A stretch of DNA of 64,000 nucleotides from NCBI GenBank assembly GCA_949128115.1, contig OX421966.1:62803416-62867415 (forward strand), in the 5' to 3' direction. Position numbers and translations under genes: made by a program. Shown piece after piece: positions 10,043-21,424 of the stretch (within the stretch, counting starts at the first letter, position 1; the number at the start of each line of letters is the position of its first letter). The DNA is from Anaspis maculata. Its lineage: Eukaryota > Arthropoda > Insecta > Coleoptera > Scraptiidae. The notes below the pieces were generated by a model. It did no database searches. It saw nothing but the letters and a program-made list of their open reading frames with translations, and was not told where the DNA came from.

Positions 10043-12605
10043 TATAGTCCAGTAAAATGAGGCGATTTTTAGGCCAAAGTTGGAACAAATTAGGGGCAGG
10101 ATGAAAAAAATATGACGATGTAGAGAATGAAAAACTGAATAAGAAAAACCAAACTTCCATTTCCAGTCATCCCGGGAACCATGGAAAAAAAATGGAGAAA
10201 ATGGAAAAACATGCGCCGCGATCTTTCTTTTGAAACGGTGAGAGAACGGTGAAAGATGTGTAAAAACTGTCAGGGACAAAGTTGTAGGGAATTCAATAAT
10301 CTACAAAAAAGTTCCTGGAGGCATATGTCTAACTTCTTTGGTTTAGCCGTTTATCGCAGTCAAAGTTGCGCGCCGGTCTAGTGAAGTGAAAAAACTGTCC
10401 GCGTGACTTTCCTTCTTGGATGCTGTGAGAACGACAAGAGATATCAAAAAATTGTGGGCGACAAAGTTGTAGAAAATTGAATGCTTCACTAGAAAATCTT
10501 CAAGGCCAATTATTATCACTTCTAGTTCAGCCGTGAACCACGTTCGAAGTTGCGTGACAATCCTGTTGATAAAGTGGTTCTTCTGGAAAACTTACAAAAA
10601 CCCTAGACTCGATGAAAAAACTATGACAATGTAGAGGATGAAAAACTGGATCTAAAAAACCAAAGTTTCATTTCACACCGTTTTGGGAAATCTAAGAAAA
10701 AAAAAGGAAAAGTTGGAAAGTAGTGATTTGCACTCCCAGCTTCCTTATTGAATACTGAAATAAACGTAATAAATATGGAAAATCTGAACAAACTAGCTTG
10801 TAGAGGATTAAATCATCTATAGAAAATGCCGTGATGACATGTATGCATCTTTGTCGACTTAGCTGCGGAGCGCTATCAAAGTTGGGGTACATGACTAGTG
10901 ACGCGTCGCATATGTGGTCAAACTGGCACGACGCTGCGGTCATTGTTCAATTGATTATAAAACATGATTGAATGATTTGAAAAAATTGCGTGCTTTGTTG
11001 AACGTCTGGTAACTATTGTTGGAAATGTAACTCCGCGGATGAACGCTTTGTTATGTATAAAGTTTCTTGTTTGGCAAAATTGAAGTCGTGAGTGTCACTG
11101 TACTATTTTCGTCATATTTTCATTCTATAAATCTAGGACGAGAGACTAGGTTGCTAGGGAATTTCTGAATTTGTCGTTTCTAATCATATATTTATAGAAT
11201 AGAAATAGTACGAAAAAAGTATCGTGGCACTCAGGCTTAAAACTGAGAAAGTACTCGTATTTTGTAACACAATATGTATAATATGTAATTGAAAAACGTG
11301 ATTCACGTTAGATAATGAGATGTTTTTTAACTGATTTCTGATGAACAATGATCATTCAACAACAACAACAACTGTCCACCTGAGCAATGGGGTTGGAAAT
11401 TAAACATTTCTCTGTTGATGCCTATTAAAACCCAGGATAACGTAGCTCTCGAAAATCTGCTACGGCTGATTTCCTGCAGATGCTTTAAAAACTGCGAGAA
11501 GCTTTGTGGATGCAGAAAAGCTGACCTCAAGTGTATCAAGTTTTGCCACCACTGCCGTGGAACCACCTGTTCTCACGCTTCCTGCATTGTCGTTTCGGAA
11601 GACGATGATGATGACTACAATGATAATTCTAACAATAAGTAGCTACCCAGACGTTGAACAAAGTACGCAATATTTTCAAATCATTTTATCATGTTTTATA
11701 ATCAATTAAACAATGATCGCAACGTCGTGCCAGTTTCACCACATATGCGACGCGTCACGAGTCATGTACCCCAACTTTGATAGCGCTCCGCAGCTAAGTC
11801 GACAAAGATGCATAAATGACATCACGGGATTTTCTATAGATCATTTAATCCTCTACAAGCTAGTTTGTTCAGATTTTCCATATTTATCACGTTTATTTCA
11901 GTATTCAATGAGGAAGCTGCGAGTGCAAATCACTATTTTTCAAGTTTTTCTTTTTTTTTCTCAGGTTTCCCAAAACGGTGTGAAATGAAACTTTGGTTTT
12001 TTAGATCCAGTTTTTCATCCTCTACATTGTCATAGTTTTTTCAACGAGTCTAGGGTTTTTGTAAGTTTTCCAGAAACACCACTTTATCAACAAGATTGTC
12101 GCGCAACTTCAAACGTGGTTCACGGCTAAACTAGAAAAGATAATAATTGGCCATGAAGATTTTCTAGTGGAGCATTCAATTCTCTGCAACTTTATCGCTC
12201 ACAATTTTTTTATATCTCTTGTCGTTCTCACAGCATCTAAGAAGGAAGGTCACGCGGACAGTTTTTCCACGTCACTAGACCGGCGCGCAACTTTGACTGC
12301 AATAAACGGCTAAACTGAAGAAGTTAGACATATGCCTCCAGGGACTTTTTTGTAGATTATTGAATTCCTTACAACTTTGTCCCTAACAGTTTTCACACAT
12401 CTCTCACCGTTCTCTCACCGTTTCAAAAGAAAGATCGCGGCGCATGTTTTTCCATCTTCTCCATTTTTTTTCCATGGTTCCCGGGATGACTGGAAATGAA
12501 ACTTTGGTTTTTCTTATTCAGTTTTTCATTCTCTACATCGCAATATTTTTTTCATCCTGCCCCTAATTTGTTCCAAGTTAAATCCTTATTTTACTGGACT
12601 ATAGT
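10043..12605. mobile_element. 2.56-kb foldback element carrying a CXC-protein remnant
   Basis: Left arm about 10,043-10,985 and right arm about 11,670-12,605 are inverted copies starting and ending with TATAGTCCAGTAAAAT. Paired minus and plus frames (10,692-10,943 and 11,713-11,988) encode nearly the same peptide simply because the arms are complementary. The roughly 690-bp spacer holds a smaller palindrome (about 11,090-11,232) and a cysteine-rich ORF. The element sits inside satellite B, splitting one array into two. Probably a non-autonomous derivative of a larger DNA transposon; the superfamily is not determined. Confidence 0.85.
11352..11642 (+). CDS. C-terminal CXC cysteine-cluster protein fragment (transposon-associated)
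   Basis: An open frame follows a stop at 11,349-11,351; an ATG lies at 11,418 but the frame is open before it. It reads PPEQWGWKLNISLL, then LLRLISCRCFKNCEKLCGCR and KCIKFCHHCRGTTC. The cysteines follow C-x-C-x3-C-x3-C-x-C-x6-C-x3-C-x2-C-x4-C, a compact zinc-binding CXC pattern like tesmin/TSO1 CRC domains. A P-x-x-W-G-W motif upstream plus an acidic Asp-rich tail also occurs at the end of many uncharacterised arthropod proteins present in high copy number. The N-terminal bulk of such a protein is missing. It lies in the spacer of a foldback transposon, so I infer a transposon-encoded DNA-binding or accessory protein remnant rather than a host gene. Confidence 0.55.
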   Translation, partial: SFNNNNNCPPEQWGWKLNISLLMPIKTQDNVALENLLRLISCRCFKNCEKLCGCRKADLKCIKFCHHCRGTTCSHASCIVVSEDDDDDYNDNSNNK

Positions 12606-14070
12606 CGAGCTTGAAACGCTTCGATGTGGACACAAGAGAAGAGAGGCCTCTATAAATCAGACGAAGGCCTGGCGGGGCTCACTGGGGCTCTAAATGACAC
12701 TTGGAGACATGAGGTGGCCCCGTAGAACTTTGACCAACACACAAAGACTAACAGGAGCTAACTAGAGCTTGAAAAAAGGAGCTTAGCAGGGCTACAAATG
12801 TAACATGAAGACACAGAGGGGGGGCACATACGGCTCAGAAAAACTCAATAAGGCACAAAGGAGCTTTCTGAGATTCCAGAAACATCGAGAAATCAGAAGG
12901 GGGTCACCTGGTCTGCAAACGATGATTGGAGACACAAAGGGCTCAATAGGGCTCCAAACGATCCTTGAAGATACAATGGGGCTCAGTAGGGCTTGAAACA
13001 CTCCAATGTAGACACAAGAGAGAAGAGGCTTCCAAAAATCGGACGAAGGCCTGGTGGGGCTCACAGGGGCTCTAAATGACAGTTGGGGACACGAGGTGGC
13101 CCCGTAGAACTTTGACCAACACATAGAGACTAACAGGAGCTAACTAGACCTTAAAAAACTAACACATTGAAAAAAAAAAGAGCTCCGCAGGGCTACAAAT
13201 GAAACAAAGACACAGGAAGGCAACATAGGACTCTCAGAAACTTGATAAGGCACAAAGGAGCTTTCTTAGAATCCAGAAACCTCAAGAAATCACGAGAGGG
13301 TCACCTGGTCCGCAAACGATAATTGAAGACACAAGGGGGCTCAATAGGGCTCCAACAATACTTGGAGATACAAAGGGGCTCAGTAGGGCTTGAAACGCTC
13401 CAATGTAGACACAAGAGAGGAGAGGCCTCTGAAAATCGAGCGAATGCCTGGCAGGGCTCACTGGGGTTCCAAATGACACTTGGGGACACGAGGGGGCCCG
13501 TAGAACTTTGATCAACACATTAAGACTAACAGGAGTGACCTAGAGCTGATGAAACTGACACATTATAAAATGCTGCAAACGATAATTGAATACATAAGGG
13601 GGCCCAATAGGGCTCCAAACGATACTTGAAGATACAAGTGGACTCATAGAGCTTGAAACGCTTCAATGTGGACACAAGAGAGGAGAGGCCTCTCAAGATC
13701 GGAAGAAGGCCTGGCGGGGCTCACTGGGGCTCTAAATGACACTTGGGGACACAAGGGGGCACCGTAGAACTTGGGTTAACACATAAACACTAATAGGAGC
13801 TAACTAGGGCTTGAAAACTAACACATTGTGAAAAGGGGCTCAGCAGGGCTACAAATGCAACATGAAGACAATGGGGCCTGATAGGGCTCTGTGGAACTGT
13901 CCAAGGCATAAGGGCGAAGCAAATCCCCAAGATACCCAAGGGGATTCATAAAGATCCCAAACGATACCTTGTAGAGACAAGGGGGCTCAACAAGGCTTGA
14001 AACGCTACGTAAAAACCCAGTGGGGGATAGGGCTCTGAATATCACACTCACACTCGGCCTCATTAGAGCT
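12606..14070 (-). repeat. Satellite B, second half of the interrupted array
   Basis: Same minus-sense units as 9,117-10,042, with a clear higher-order order: GGCCTGGCGGGGCTCACTGG, then AAATGACACTTGGGGACACG, then AACTTTGACCAACACA, then GGGCTTGAAACGCTCCAATG. These recur about every 370-420 bp (near 12,610, 12,985 and 13,390). No coding sequence. Confidence 0.9.
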
Positions 14071-14077
14071 CCAAATT

Positions 14078-14165
14078 TTCCGGCGCGAAGAATTGTCTAG
14101 CGAAGAATTGTCCGGTCACCGGAGAGAACATAGCATGGAAAAATCACAGCCTGGAAAAAATTCTG
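14078..14165 (-). repeat. Inverted boundary repeats of the composite block
   Basis: Two copies of GCGAAGAATTGTCC, the complement of the repeat at 9,055-9,090, followed by two or three degenerate GGAAAAA...CATAGC-type units in the plus sense. Between this and 14,445 (about 280 bp) I see only unique-looking sequence. Confidence 0.75.
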
Positions 14166-14444
14166 CTACAGACAGCCCCTATACTTATTTATGTCTTTGA
14201 CTTGAACGACTCTCATAGGTACCTACTTGAATCTCACGACCCAAACATGATACCTTACCGTGTGTAGACTTCCATCATGCACATCATGCACGGCCAGACT
14301 TCTGATATATCCAGGCCTCCACCCCAGGCGGCCCCCATTTGTACTTAGACCTGTACTGAAGACTTCATTTCCGCGTACTTGCGGTCATACTTGATTTTGA
14401 TAGTTGGGAGACCACAGGAGATTTGGAAAAATACACCCTTGCGA

Positions 14445-14640
14445 TGTTATTTCCCTGCTATGTTTTACGTGCGATGTTTTTTCCGGCTATATTTTTTCCG
14501 CTATGTTTTCTCCTGTGATGTTTATTCCATGCTATGTTTTTTCCGGTCGATGTTTCTTCCGTGCGATGTTTTCTCCATACGATGTTATTTCCATGCGATG
14601 TTTTTTCCTGCGATGTTTTCTCCTGCGATGTTTATTCCGG
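14445..14640 (-). repeat. 15-16-bp minisatellite array, inverted relative to 8,799-9,050
   Basis: About 12 copies of TGCTATGTTTTTTCC-like units (e.g. TGCGATGTTTTCTCC), the complement of the array at 8,799-9,050. Satellite A resumes directly after it with CCTCGGAGTT, the same decamer that precedes the left array. The three overlapping plus-strand ORFs rich in CYVFS/AMFF are repeat artefacts. Confidence 0.9.
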
Positions 14641-14644
14641 TTAC

Positions 14645-14885
14645 CCTCGGAGTTCCCCTGGAAAATCTGGTTTTCATAGTCCTCTGACTTGTACAAAATA
14701 TGTCATTCTCAAGGTAGGGCTTTTTGGAGTTCCTCTGCTGCGTTCCATCAGAGTTCCTGCAAGTCCCTGTTAAACTCCAGTGAGTTCCTCCAGACTTCCT
14801 CAAACTCCTTTCTATCAGTTCGCAGAGTTTCTTGGAACTCCCCAATAAGTTGTCATTGAGGAGTCCTATCTTGCTACAGTCAGGT
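14645..14885 (+). repeat. Satellite A (continuation)
   Basis: Begins CCTCGGAGTTCCCCTGG, contains the satellite-A marker ACTTGTACAAAATATGTCAT and subunits such as GAGTTCCTCTGCTG, in the same orientation as 6,960-8,795. This makes 8,799-14,640 look like an insertion into one satellite-A array. Confidence 0.8.
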
Positions 14886-15715
14886 TCTTCAGGGAGTCAA
14901 AATAATTGAGGCTCGATCCATTCTCGATTGTTGCTGGCAAATAAAAGCTCAAATAATAACGTGAGCTATTGACGGGTTCGATTGGAAAAATACAATAATA
15001 ACAATAATTGAAGAATAATGAATAAGGAATAATTGAGAGTCAGGAAAATACGTAACAAGTTAAACATAATAGCAGGTACCTCTATGGCAATCAAATAACG
15101 GGCTATTACAGGAAAAGAAGAATCAATTCATGGATTCTCAAAACTAGAAATTATATCCACACGACACGACGGCGACCGGATCCAAACGTTGTTAATGCTG
15201 TTTACACAGATTCTCTTGCAGAGAGAAAAAAATTGCAAAGATGAAGCAACTGGAATGATACAACATCACCAAGGTCGTATCATGATACTGCATAATTACA
15301 TAATAAATAAATCCAATACTAATTATTATTGTTGGATGGTGTGAGTTGCGACTTTGTTTTTATTGTACTTTTCCAATCAATCTGTGTTAGAATGGTCAGG
15401 TACGACGAGTTTACCTACCTACCTGTGCATACTTGAGCACAGGTTATGAAAACAATAACCTAGAGAGGCTGCCGCTGCTGAGGTAATATGTGATTGTCGC
15501 ACGCACTCATAATAGGTGTATACCTAGGCATGATGAAGAAATTTGCGGAATCCTTGCGACCTTGATTTTTAAAAGTAATGAACCTTGAACACGCGACGGT
15601 AAAAAGGTGTCAGAGCCATCGGAAATTGGTTTTTCCTGCAGGAACTTCTCGGTGAGCGATTTGCGTGAAGCTCTGCGTCAATTAGACTCGGTTCAAATTT
15701 GTTAAGGAACCATGT
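14886..15715. other. AT-rich unique-looking sequence
   Basis: Simple AATAATAAC-rich stretches near 14,980-15,060 and unique sequence; no gene or repeat that I recognise. Confidence 0.4.
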
Positions 15716-15719
15716 GTTC

Positions 15720-15945
15720 CGACAAGAGAAAGGACCCCGCACGATTCTTATGGAAAATGGCTCCCGGTTAAATTCTCTGAATTTTTGATATGTTGTAGCT
15801 CATGAGATACTATAGCCCAGGCTTTTTAGCATTTAGCATGAAACAAATTAATCCACGTGCAACCTTCATGGTATCGTACCCACTTAACCTTACTAAACAA
15901 CATACTGAAAGTCCCTAACTTTCCTCCGTGTGCGTCATAGTTTTG
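15720..15945 (-). repeat. Related repeat copy lacking the 918-bp palindrome (empty site)
   Basis: The reverse complement matches the two outer flanks of the palindrome at 20,413-21,330, joined directly: AAAAAGCCTGGGCTA then TATCTCATGAGCTACA. On the plus strand the junction reads GAGA-TA-CTA-TA-GCCC at 15,804-15,818. That is either the ancestral unoccupied site or, given the three extra bases equal to the element end (CTA) between two TAs, an excision footprint. A run of G residues follows at about 15,945-15,958. Confidence 0.7.
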
Positions 15946-15959
15946 GGGGGGGGGGGGGT

Positions 15960-16710
15960 CAAAATTTTCATTAAAAAAATTCTAGGGCAAGAGTAATCTA
16001 GTCATTGGCTTCAAATTTATTATATTTGGATACAGTGGGTTATAAGTGAAACTTATTGACAATCTTGATGTCTATGGTTTCCGTGAGGGGAGCTCGGGAG
16101 GGGGGCAATTGGTGACCTATGCAAGAAATTTGGTTTTCAATAATATTGAGACAATACTGGCATGTTGGGTATCGTTTCCCACTAAATCTGACCTCGTTTA
16201 AAAAATCTTTTGAGCAATTTTTGGCAGAAAAACGTGATTTTGGGACCAAAATAAAGCCGGTTTTTCAATGTGGGTTATTTTTGCGTTTGATGCATAAATC
16301 ATTTGGATTTAAGATTGGGTGGATTATATGGATTTTTCTGCATAAGACTACCATATCATAAACGCGACGTAAGTGGTTACAAGGTGAGAAAAATAATTTA
16401 TTGAAAAAAATGTCGAAGTCCTAAATGTCACTCAAAAATATCTCCGCGCAGTTGAAAAAAATGTATTGTAGCTGTAATATGGCTTTGATTTCATCTTTCA
16501 AGGTTTCTTCTTGTAGCCAAAACAATTCTCTAGCTTCCGAAAAAAGAACACTCTACATTAAAATAATAATAATATAACAACAGCAACTTTCCCGCGGGTA
16601 TAGCCACATTTTTCAGTTTCAACCTGGCTTACACCGCACATCAAACCAACTCGATTTTATAGTATTCAAGAAATGATAATTATGTCGAATGCCTGATGTA
16701 AATGCGTGAA
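15960..16710. other. Unique-looking AT-rich sequence
   Basis: Holds two overlapping opposed frames (16,040-16,249 minus and 16,119-16,361 plus) with no recognisable domain. No tandem repeat or palindrome noticed. Confidence 0.4.
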
Positions 16711-16711
16711 A

Positions 16712-18758
16712 TAAACTGCTTGACAATTGAACTGCAACACCTAAAAATTAGGTGCGTTTTCAAATTGAGATAGCTCAAAAAATATCTGACGGATTCCAGA
16801 AATTCAGAATTGTGAGGAAAGATCATTTTTTTGACTATCGAGTGCTGGTATTATTGATAAGTCTGATTGCACAATTTGTCATATACAGGGTGCCAACGGA
16901 GAGCGTGCAGATATGGGCAATCTTTCACCTTGTGCAACTTTCGAAAAAAAAGTCCGAGATTTTTTCTATTGCGTGCTTTTGAAAGGTTGAATCATTATGT
17001 CGAAACGGTTTTTGTAATTTTGACCCTAACTTTTTTTTTCAAAAAATTGTGCTCAATTTTCTGAAATATGCACTTTCTGATTAAGAAAAAGAAATAGAGA
17101 CATTGTTTGTTTTCAAACGGCGTCCATATTGAATTTATTTACGAAGATTTTCATTGGAGCCTCCACATCCCCTAGAAACTACCCCTTTTGGGACACCGTC
17201 TCACATCAAGATATGCAATGCTTCATTTAAAAGGCCTAAGAAAAGTACTCATCAATAATTGGATTGAAATAAGTATACTACGATGACCCCACACGTACAG
17301 CTCCTTAAAAACCACCCCTTGACTTCAAGGGACAGGGTTGGTATGATAAGACATGCAATACATGAAAATTCTAAAAAACGTCTTTTTTAACTGTTCCACT
17401 AACAAAGTGATGCTACACGATGACCCTTTACGTAGGTCATCCCAACAGTAGCTACCCTCTCGAAAAAGAACTACCCTTTAAAAAACCAGTACTTCCGCAA
17501 TACCTCATTAGTTAGGATTTTTTTTTAAATCTGTCGCAATAGTTTGCCGCTACGATGATTTCATTCACATATCTACCCGAAACTACCCCTTCAACTACCC
17601 CTTCAATATCGCATAGCCTCTACCTTGATGCGTTATTTACAAGTTGAAAGAACTTTTGCCTGCTAACCGTTTCATTGGAATGATGGTGTTTTCTACGATG
17701 ATAGAACAAAACCTTTCCTGAAACTACCCCTAGAAATCGCCCCTTGAGTTGAAGGTATGCAAACCTCATTTGGAAGCTCAGAGAAGGTGCGATTGAATAA
17801 GTTCAAAATGATTTCGCGATGACCTTACACACATCAAGGTAAAGGCTATGCGATATTGAAGGGGTAGTTGAAGGGGTAGTTTCGGGTAGATATGTGAATG
17901 AAATCATCGTAGCGGCAAACTATTGCACATATTTTGATAAAATTCCAACTAATGAGGTATTGCAGAAGTACTGGTTTTTTAAAGGGTAGTTTTTTTCCGA
18001 GAGGGTAGCTACTGTTGGGATGACCTACGCAGAGGGTCATCGTGTAGCATCACTTTTTTAGTGGAACAGTTGAAAAAGAAGTTTTTTTGAATTTTCATGT
18101 ACATATTGCATCTCTTATCCTACCAACCCTGTCCCTTGAAGTCAAGGGGTGGTTTTTAGGGAGCTGTACGTGTGGGGTCATCGCAGTATCCTTATATCCT
18201 TACCGTATCCAATAATTGATGAGTAATTTCCTTATGCCTTTTAAATGAAGCATTGCATATGTTGTTGTGAGATGGGGTCCCAAAAGGGGTAGTTTCTAGG
18301 GGATGTGGAGGCTCAAATGAAAATCTTCGTAAGCAAATTCAATATGGACGCCGTTTGAAAACAAACAATGTCTCTATTTCTTTTTCTTAATCAGAAAGTG
18401 CATATTTCAGAAAATTGAGCACAATTTTTTGAAAAAAAAAGTTAGGGTAAAAATTCCAAAACCGCTTCGGCATAATGATTCAACCTCTCAAAAGCAGGCG
18501 ATAGAAAAAATCTCGGATTTTTTTTTTGAAAGTTGCACAAGGTGAAAGATTGCCCATATCTGCACGTTCTCCGTTGGCACCCTGTATATGACAAATTGTG
18601 CAATCAAACTTATCATCAATACCAGCACTCGATAGTCAAAGGAATGACCTTTCCTCACTTGCCTGAATTTCTGGAATCCGTCAACTATTTTTCGAGCTAT
18701 CTCAATTTGAAAACGCACTTAATTTTTAGGTGTTGCAGTTCAATTGTCAAGCAGTTTA
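16712..18758. mobile_element. 2.05-kb foldback element with TAAACTGC outer and CAGGGTG inner ends
   Basis: Inverted arms about 16,712-17,635 and 17,840-18,758 start TAAACTGCTTGACAATTGAA and end with the complement. A symmetric inner pair TA-CAGGGTGCC (16,886) and GGCACCCTG-TA (18,584) sits about 174 bp inside each end. Arms contain repeated GAAACTACCCCTT motifs. The mirror ORFs 16,752-16,982 (+) and 18,488-18,718 (-) encode near-identical peptides because the arms are complementary. No transposase seen. Confidence 0.9.
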
Positions 18759-18759
18759 G

Positions 18760-19465
18760 TTGCAGTTATCCATCCTATTCGAAATTTTGAACATTGATGT
18801 ATTCAACGTGAAAATATCGTAAATTAAAAATCCACAATTTTCAAGAGCGAATCATCATTTTTTCAAATCAAAAATGCTCACAATCTTTCCAAAACAGAGC
18901 TTCAACATTGTATTTACATATCAATGATGTATTGGAAGTCTAGCACAGCACAGGAAGATTTTTATAGCCATGCTCTGCAAAAAATATCGAATAATAATTA
19001 TTATAATCTCAAGTTCACTAGTAGTCAAGAAAAATCCCACCTAGCTTACCATGCGTACTCTTAGCTTATTTTGTCCAATATATTAGTTTCGTTGAAACTC
19101 GTCTGTTAATTTCCAAACAATAAATCGATAGTTACCTCGAATACCTACCGATAGTACCTATACCCATCTAAAATAATAGCTAAGTTATCTAGCACCTAAA
19201 GGGACTAAATACATGAGTTTATAAAAATAACAGATCGTCCTTAGGGTCATACTCAACAAGGTGGGGTAGACTCTCACATGTTGTGCCCCTACAGAACTTA
19301 CTTACACATCTGCGAACAAGACAAGGAAGATCGCCTGCATCTATATTTTAGACCGCAGTTCTTCTTGCAGTTGCAAGACACTATCTTCAAAAGAGTCTCC
19401 GGAGCTGGAGGAAGATGCGTCTTGACGGGGACCAACTACACGTGGGTGCTCCTGCGTAGCCCACC
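18760..19465. other. Unique-looking sequence
   Basis: AT-rich, no repeat or gene that I recognise. Contains the GGTACC/TACCTA-type short motifs common throughout the window. Confidence 0.4.
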
Positions 19466-19469
19466 GTGT

Positions 19470-19720
19470 TGTTTGTTTGCACCTAGAGTACCTTAGCTAT
19501 TATTATCTAGCGAAAACCAGAGGTTAATCCGAGGTCTAGGAGCCGCGATATTGCGTGAAATGACAGACACACAGACGGACAGACGAATAATGAAATATAA
19601 TATCTTTGTTGTTTGTCTATCTAGAGTACCTAAGCTATCATCTAGCAACAACCCAAGCGCAATCCGAAGTTCAGTAGCTGAGATATTGCCGGACACTGCA
19701 GACGGCAATAACAAGAACAA
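19470..19720. repeat. Two-copy direct repeat, about 139-bp period
   Basis: TTGTTTG...CTAGAGTACC followed by TTAGCTATTATTATCTAGC at about 19,470 is repeated at about 19,610 (CTAGAGTACCTAAGCTATCA), including a shared downstream GATATTGC. A GACAGACACACAGACGGACA stretch separates them. Such GACAGACA runs often end old retroelement copies, but I cannot assign a family. Confidence 0.6.
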
Positions 19721-19724
19721 ACTA

Positions 19725-20262
19725 TAAAAACATGATGCACAAAGAGGAAAATTGAGAAACTGTACCTAGTACCTACTCATACGAGTACTACCAGACCAGA
19801 TTCAGACAGTACGATGCTGTACATATTGAACGTAGAATCAATTATTACAGATCAAAGTCTAGGTTAATAATGTTGAAGTGATTTTCCCCATATAATGCGT
19901 TTGACGTAACTTCATAGAATCCTTATTGGAATTGCTGGACAATTCACAATGGAGCTAAAAGATACGTCATTTTGAAGCTAAAACTGTAAGGAATCTACTG
20001 CATATAATGATACCAAGTGATATTAAGTGGTCGATGCAAAAGTAAAATGTTAACTGGAGCATAAGAAAAAAAACACGAAAAAAGTGTCATTATCAAGAAA
20101 TTAAGACAGTTAGTGTCAAATTTTGAACAAAAGCTATCCCATATCATTCACATTAATTCATTATCTTTCATTCAAGACCAAGATAAAAGAAATCGATTGG
20201 GTGGTTGAGAACTAGGAGCATTTTTAATCGGGAAGTGCATTTTTAGGTGTCTTCATCTTTGC
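19725..20262. other. Unique-looking sequence
   Basis: AT-rich sequence without an identifiable gene, palindrome or tandem repeat. Confidence 0.4.
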
Positions 20263-20412
20263 CTGTCAAAAAAACAATGACGCACACGGGGGAAAGTTGG
20301 GGACTTTTTGTATGTTATACAGCAAAGTCTAGTGAACCCAAAACTGAAGAGATTGACCGTGTTTTAATTTGTTTCATGTTTTGCCGTTTTTTCGACTAAA
20401 AAGCCTGGGCTA

Positions 20413-21330
20413 CTAATCGAATACCGTGAACCCCAAACTCAAATAATGGACAGTTTTTCACCCACAGGGGGTTGAAGTTGGAGGTTTTGACGGCTTCAAA
20501 ATGATATTATGACGTTAATAGAAGCTTTTCATCTGGTTTCTCTTCAAGTTGTGTTTCATGCTAAATGCATTTATTTGACAGAAAAATATCAACCCCGTCC
20601 TCCACCCCAAACCCCTATCTACCATCATAAAATTCGAGATTACTCCCGAAAGCCATGTGGATGGCTTCTCTGATTTAAATCATGAATTTTGACATACAAT
20701 TTATTTTCCACCCCTAATATAATGTTGGGGTGCCGATTTTCCAATTTTCCTCGGTTAACTTGGCTGAATTTTTGGTATTATGTAGTTCTAATTCTGCTGA
20801 ACAAAAAGTTCTCATACCAAAACTTATTCCTATGAACAGTTTTTGTTCTGCAGGGGACTGAAGTTTAATATTTATGCTCTCAAATCTTCAACTTCAGTCC
20901 CCTGTAGAACAAAAACTGTCCATAGGAATAAGTTTTGACATTTGAACTTTTTGTTCAGCAGAATCAGAACTACACAATACCAAAAATTCAGCCAAATTAA
21001 CCAAGGAAAATTGGAAAATCGGCACCCCAACATTAGGGGTGGAAAATAAATCAAAATTCATAATTTAAATCACATAAGCCATCTGCATGGCTTTTGAGAG
21101 TAATCTCGAATTTTGTGATGGTAGATAGGGGATGGGGGTAGAGGAGGGGGTTGATATTTTTCTGTCAAATAAATACATATAGCATGAAACACATCTTGAA
21201 GAGAAACCAAATAGAAAGTTTTTATTTACGTCAGAATATCATTTTGAGGCCGTCAAAACCTCCAGCTTCAATCCGCTGTGGGTAAAAAACTGTTCATTAT
21301 TTGAGTTTGAGGTTCACGGTATTTGATTAG
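20413..21330. mobile_element. 918-bp TA-flanked palindromic element
   Basis: Inverted arms meet near 20,878. Ends are TA-CTAATCGAATACCGTGAA on the left and the complement GATTAG-TA on the right. The element lies inside an older repeat (20,265-20,412 and 21,331-21,420) whose uninterrupted relative is at 15,720-15,945. The paired frames in the arms (e.g. 20,872-21,054 minus) are not genes. TA flanks and the 3-base junction in the relative are what a Tc1/mariner-type element would leave. Confidence 0.85.
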
Positions 21331-21424
21331 TATCTCATGAGCTACATCATATCAAAAATTCAGATAATTTAACCGGGAGCCATTTTCCATAAGAATCGTG
21401 CAGGGTCCTTTAATAATTAGGCCC

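Noticed and set aside
10692..11988. Matching 83- and 91-residue ORFs on opposite strands
   Set aside because: They are the two arms of one palindrome, not a duplicated gene.
14379..14773. Plus-strand ORFs of 79-102 residues of the same kind
   Set aside because: By-product of the inverted copy of the same array.
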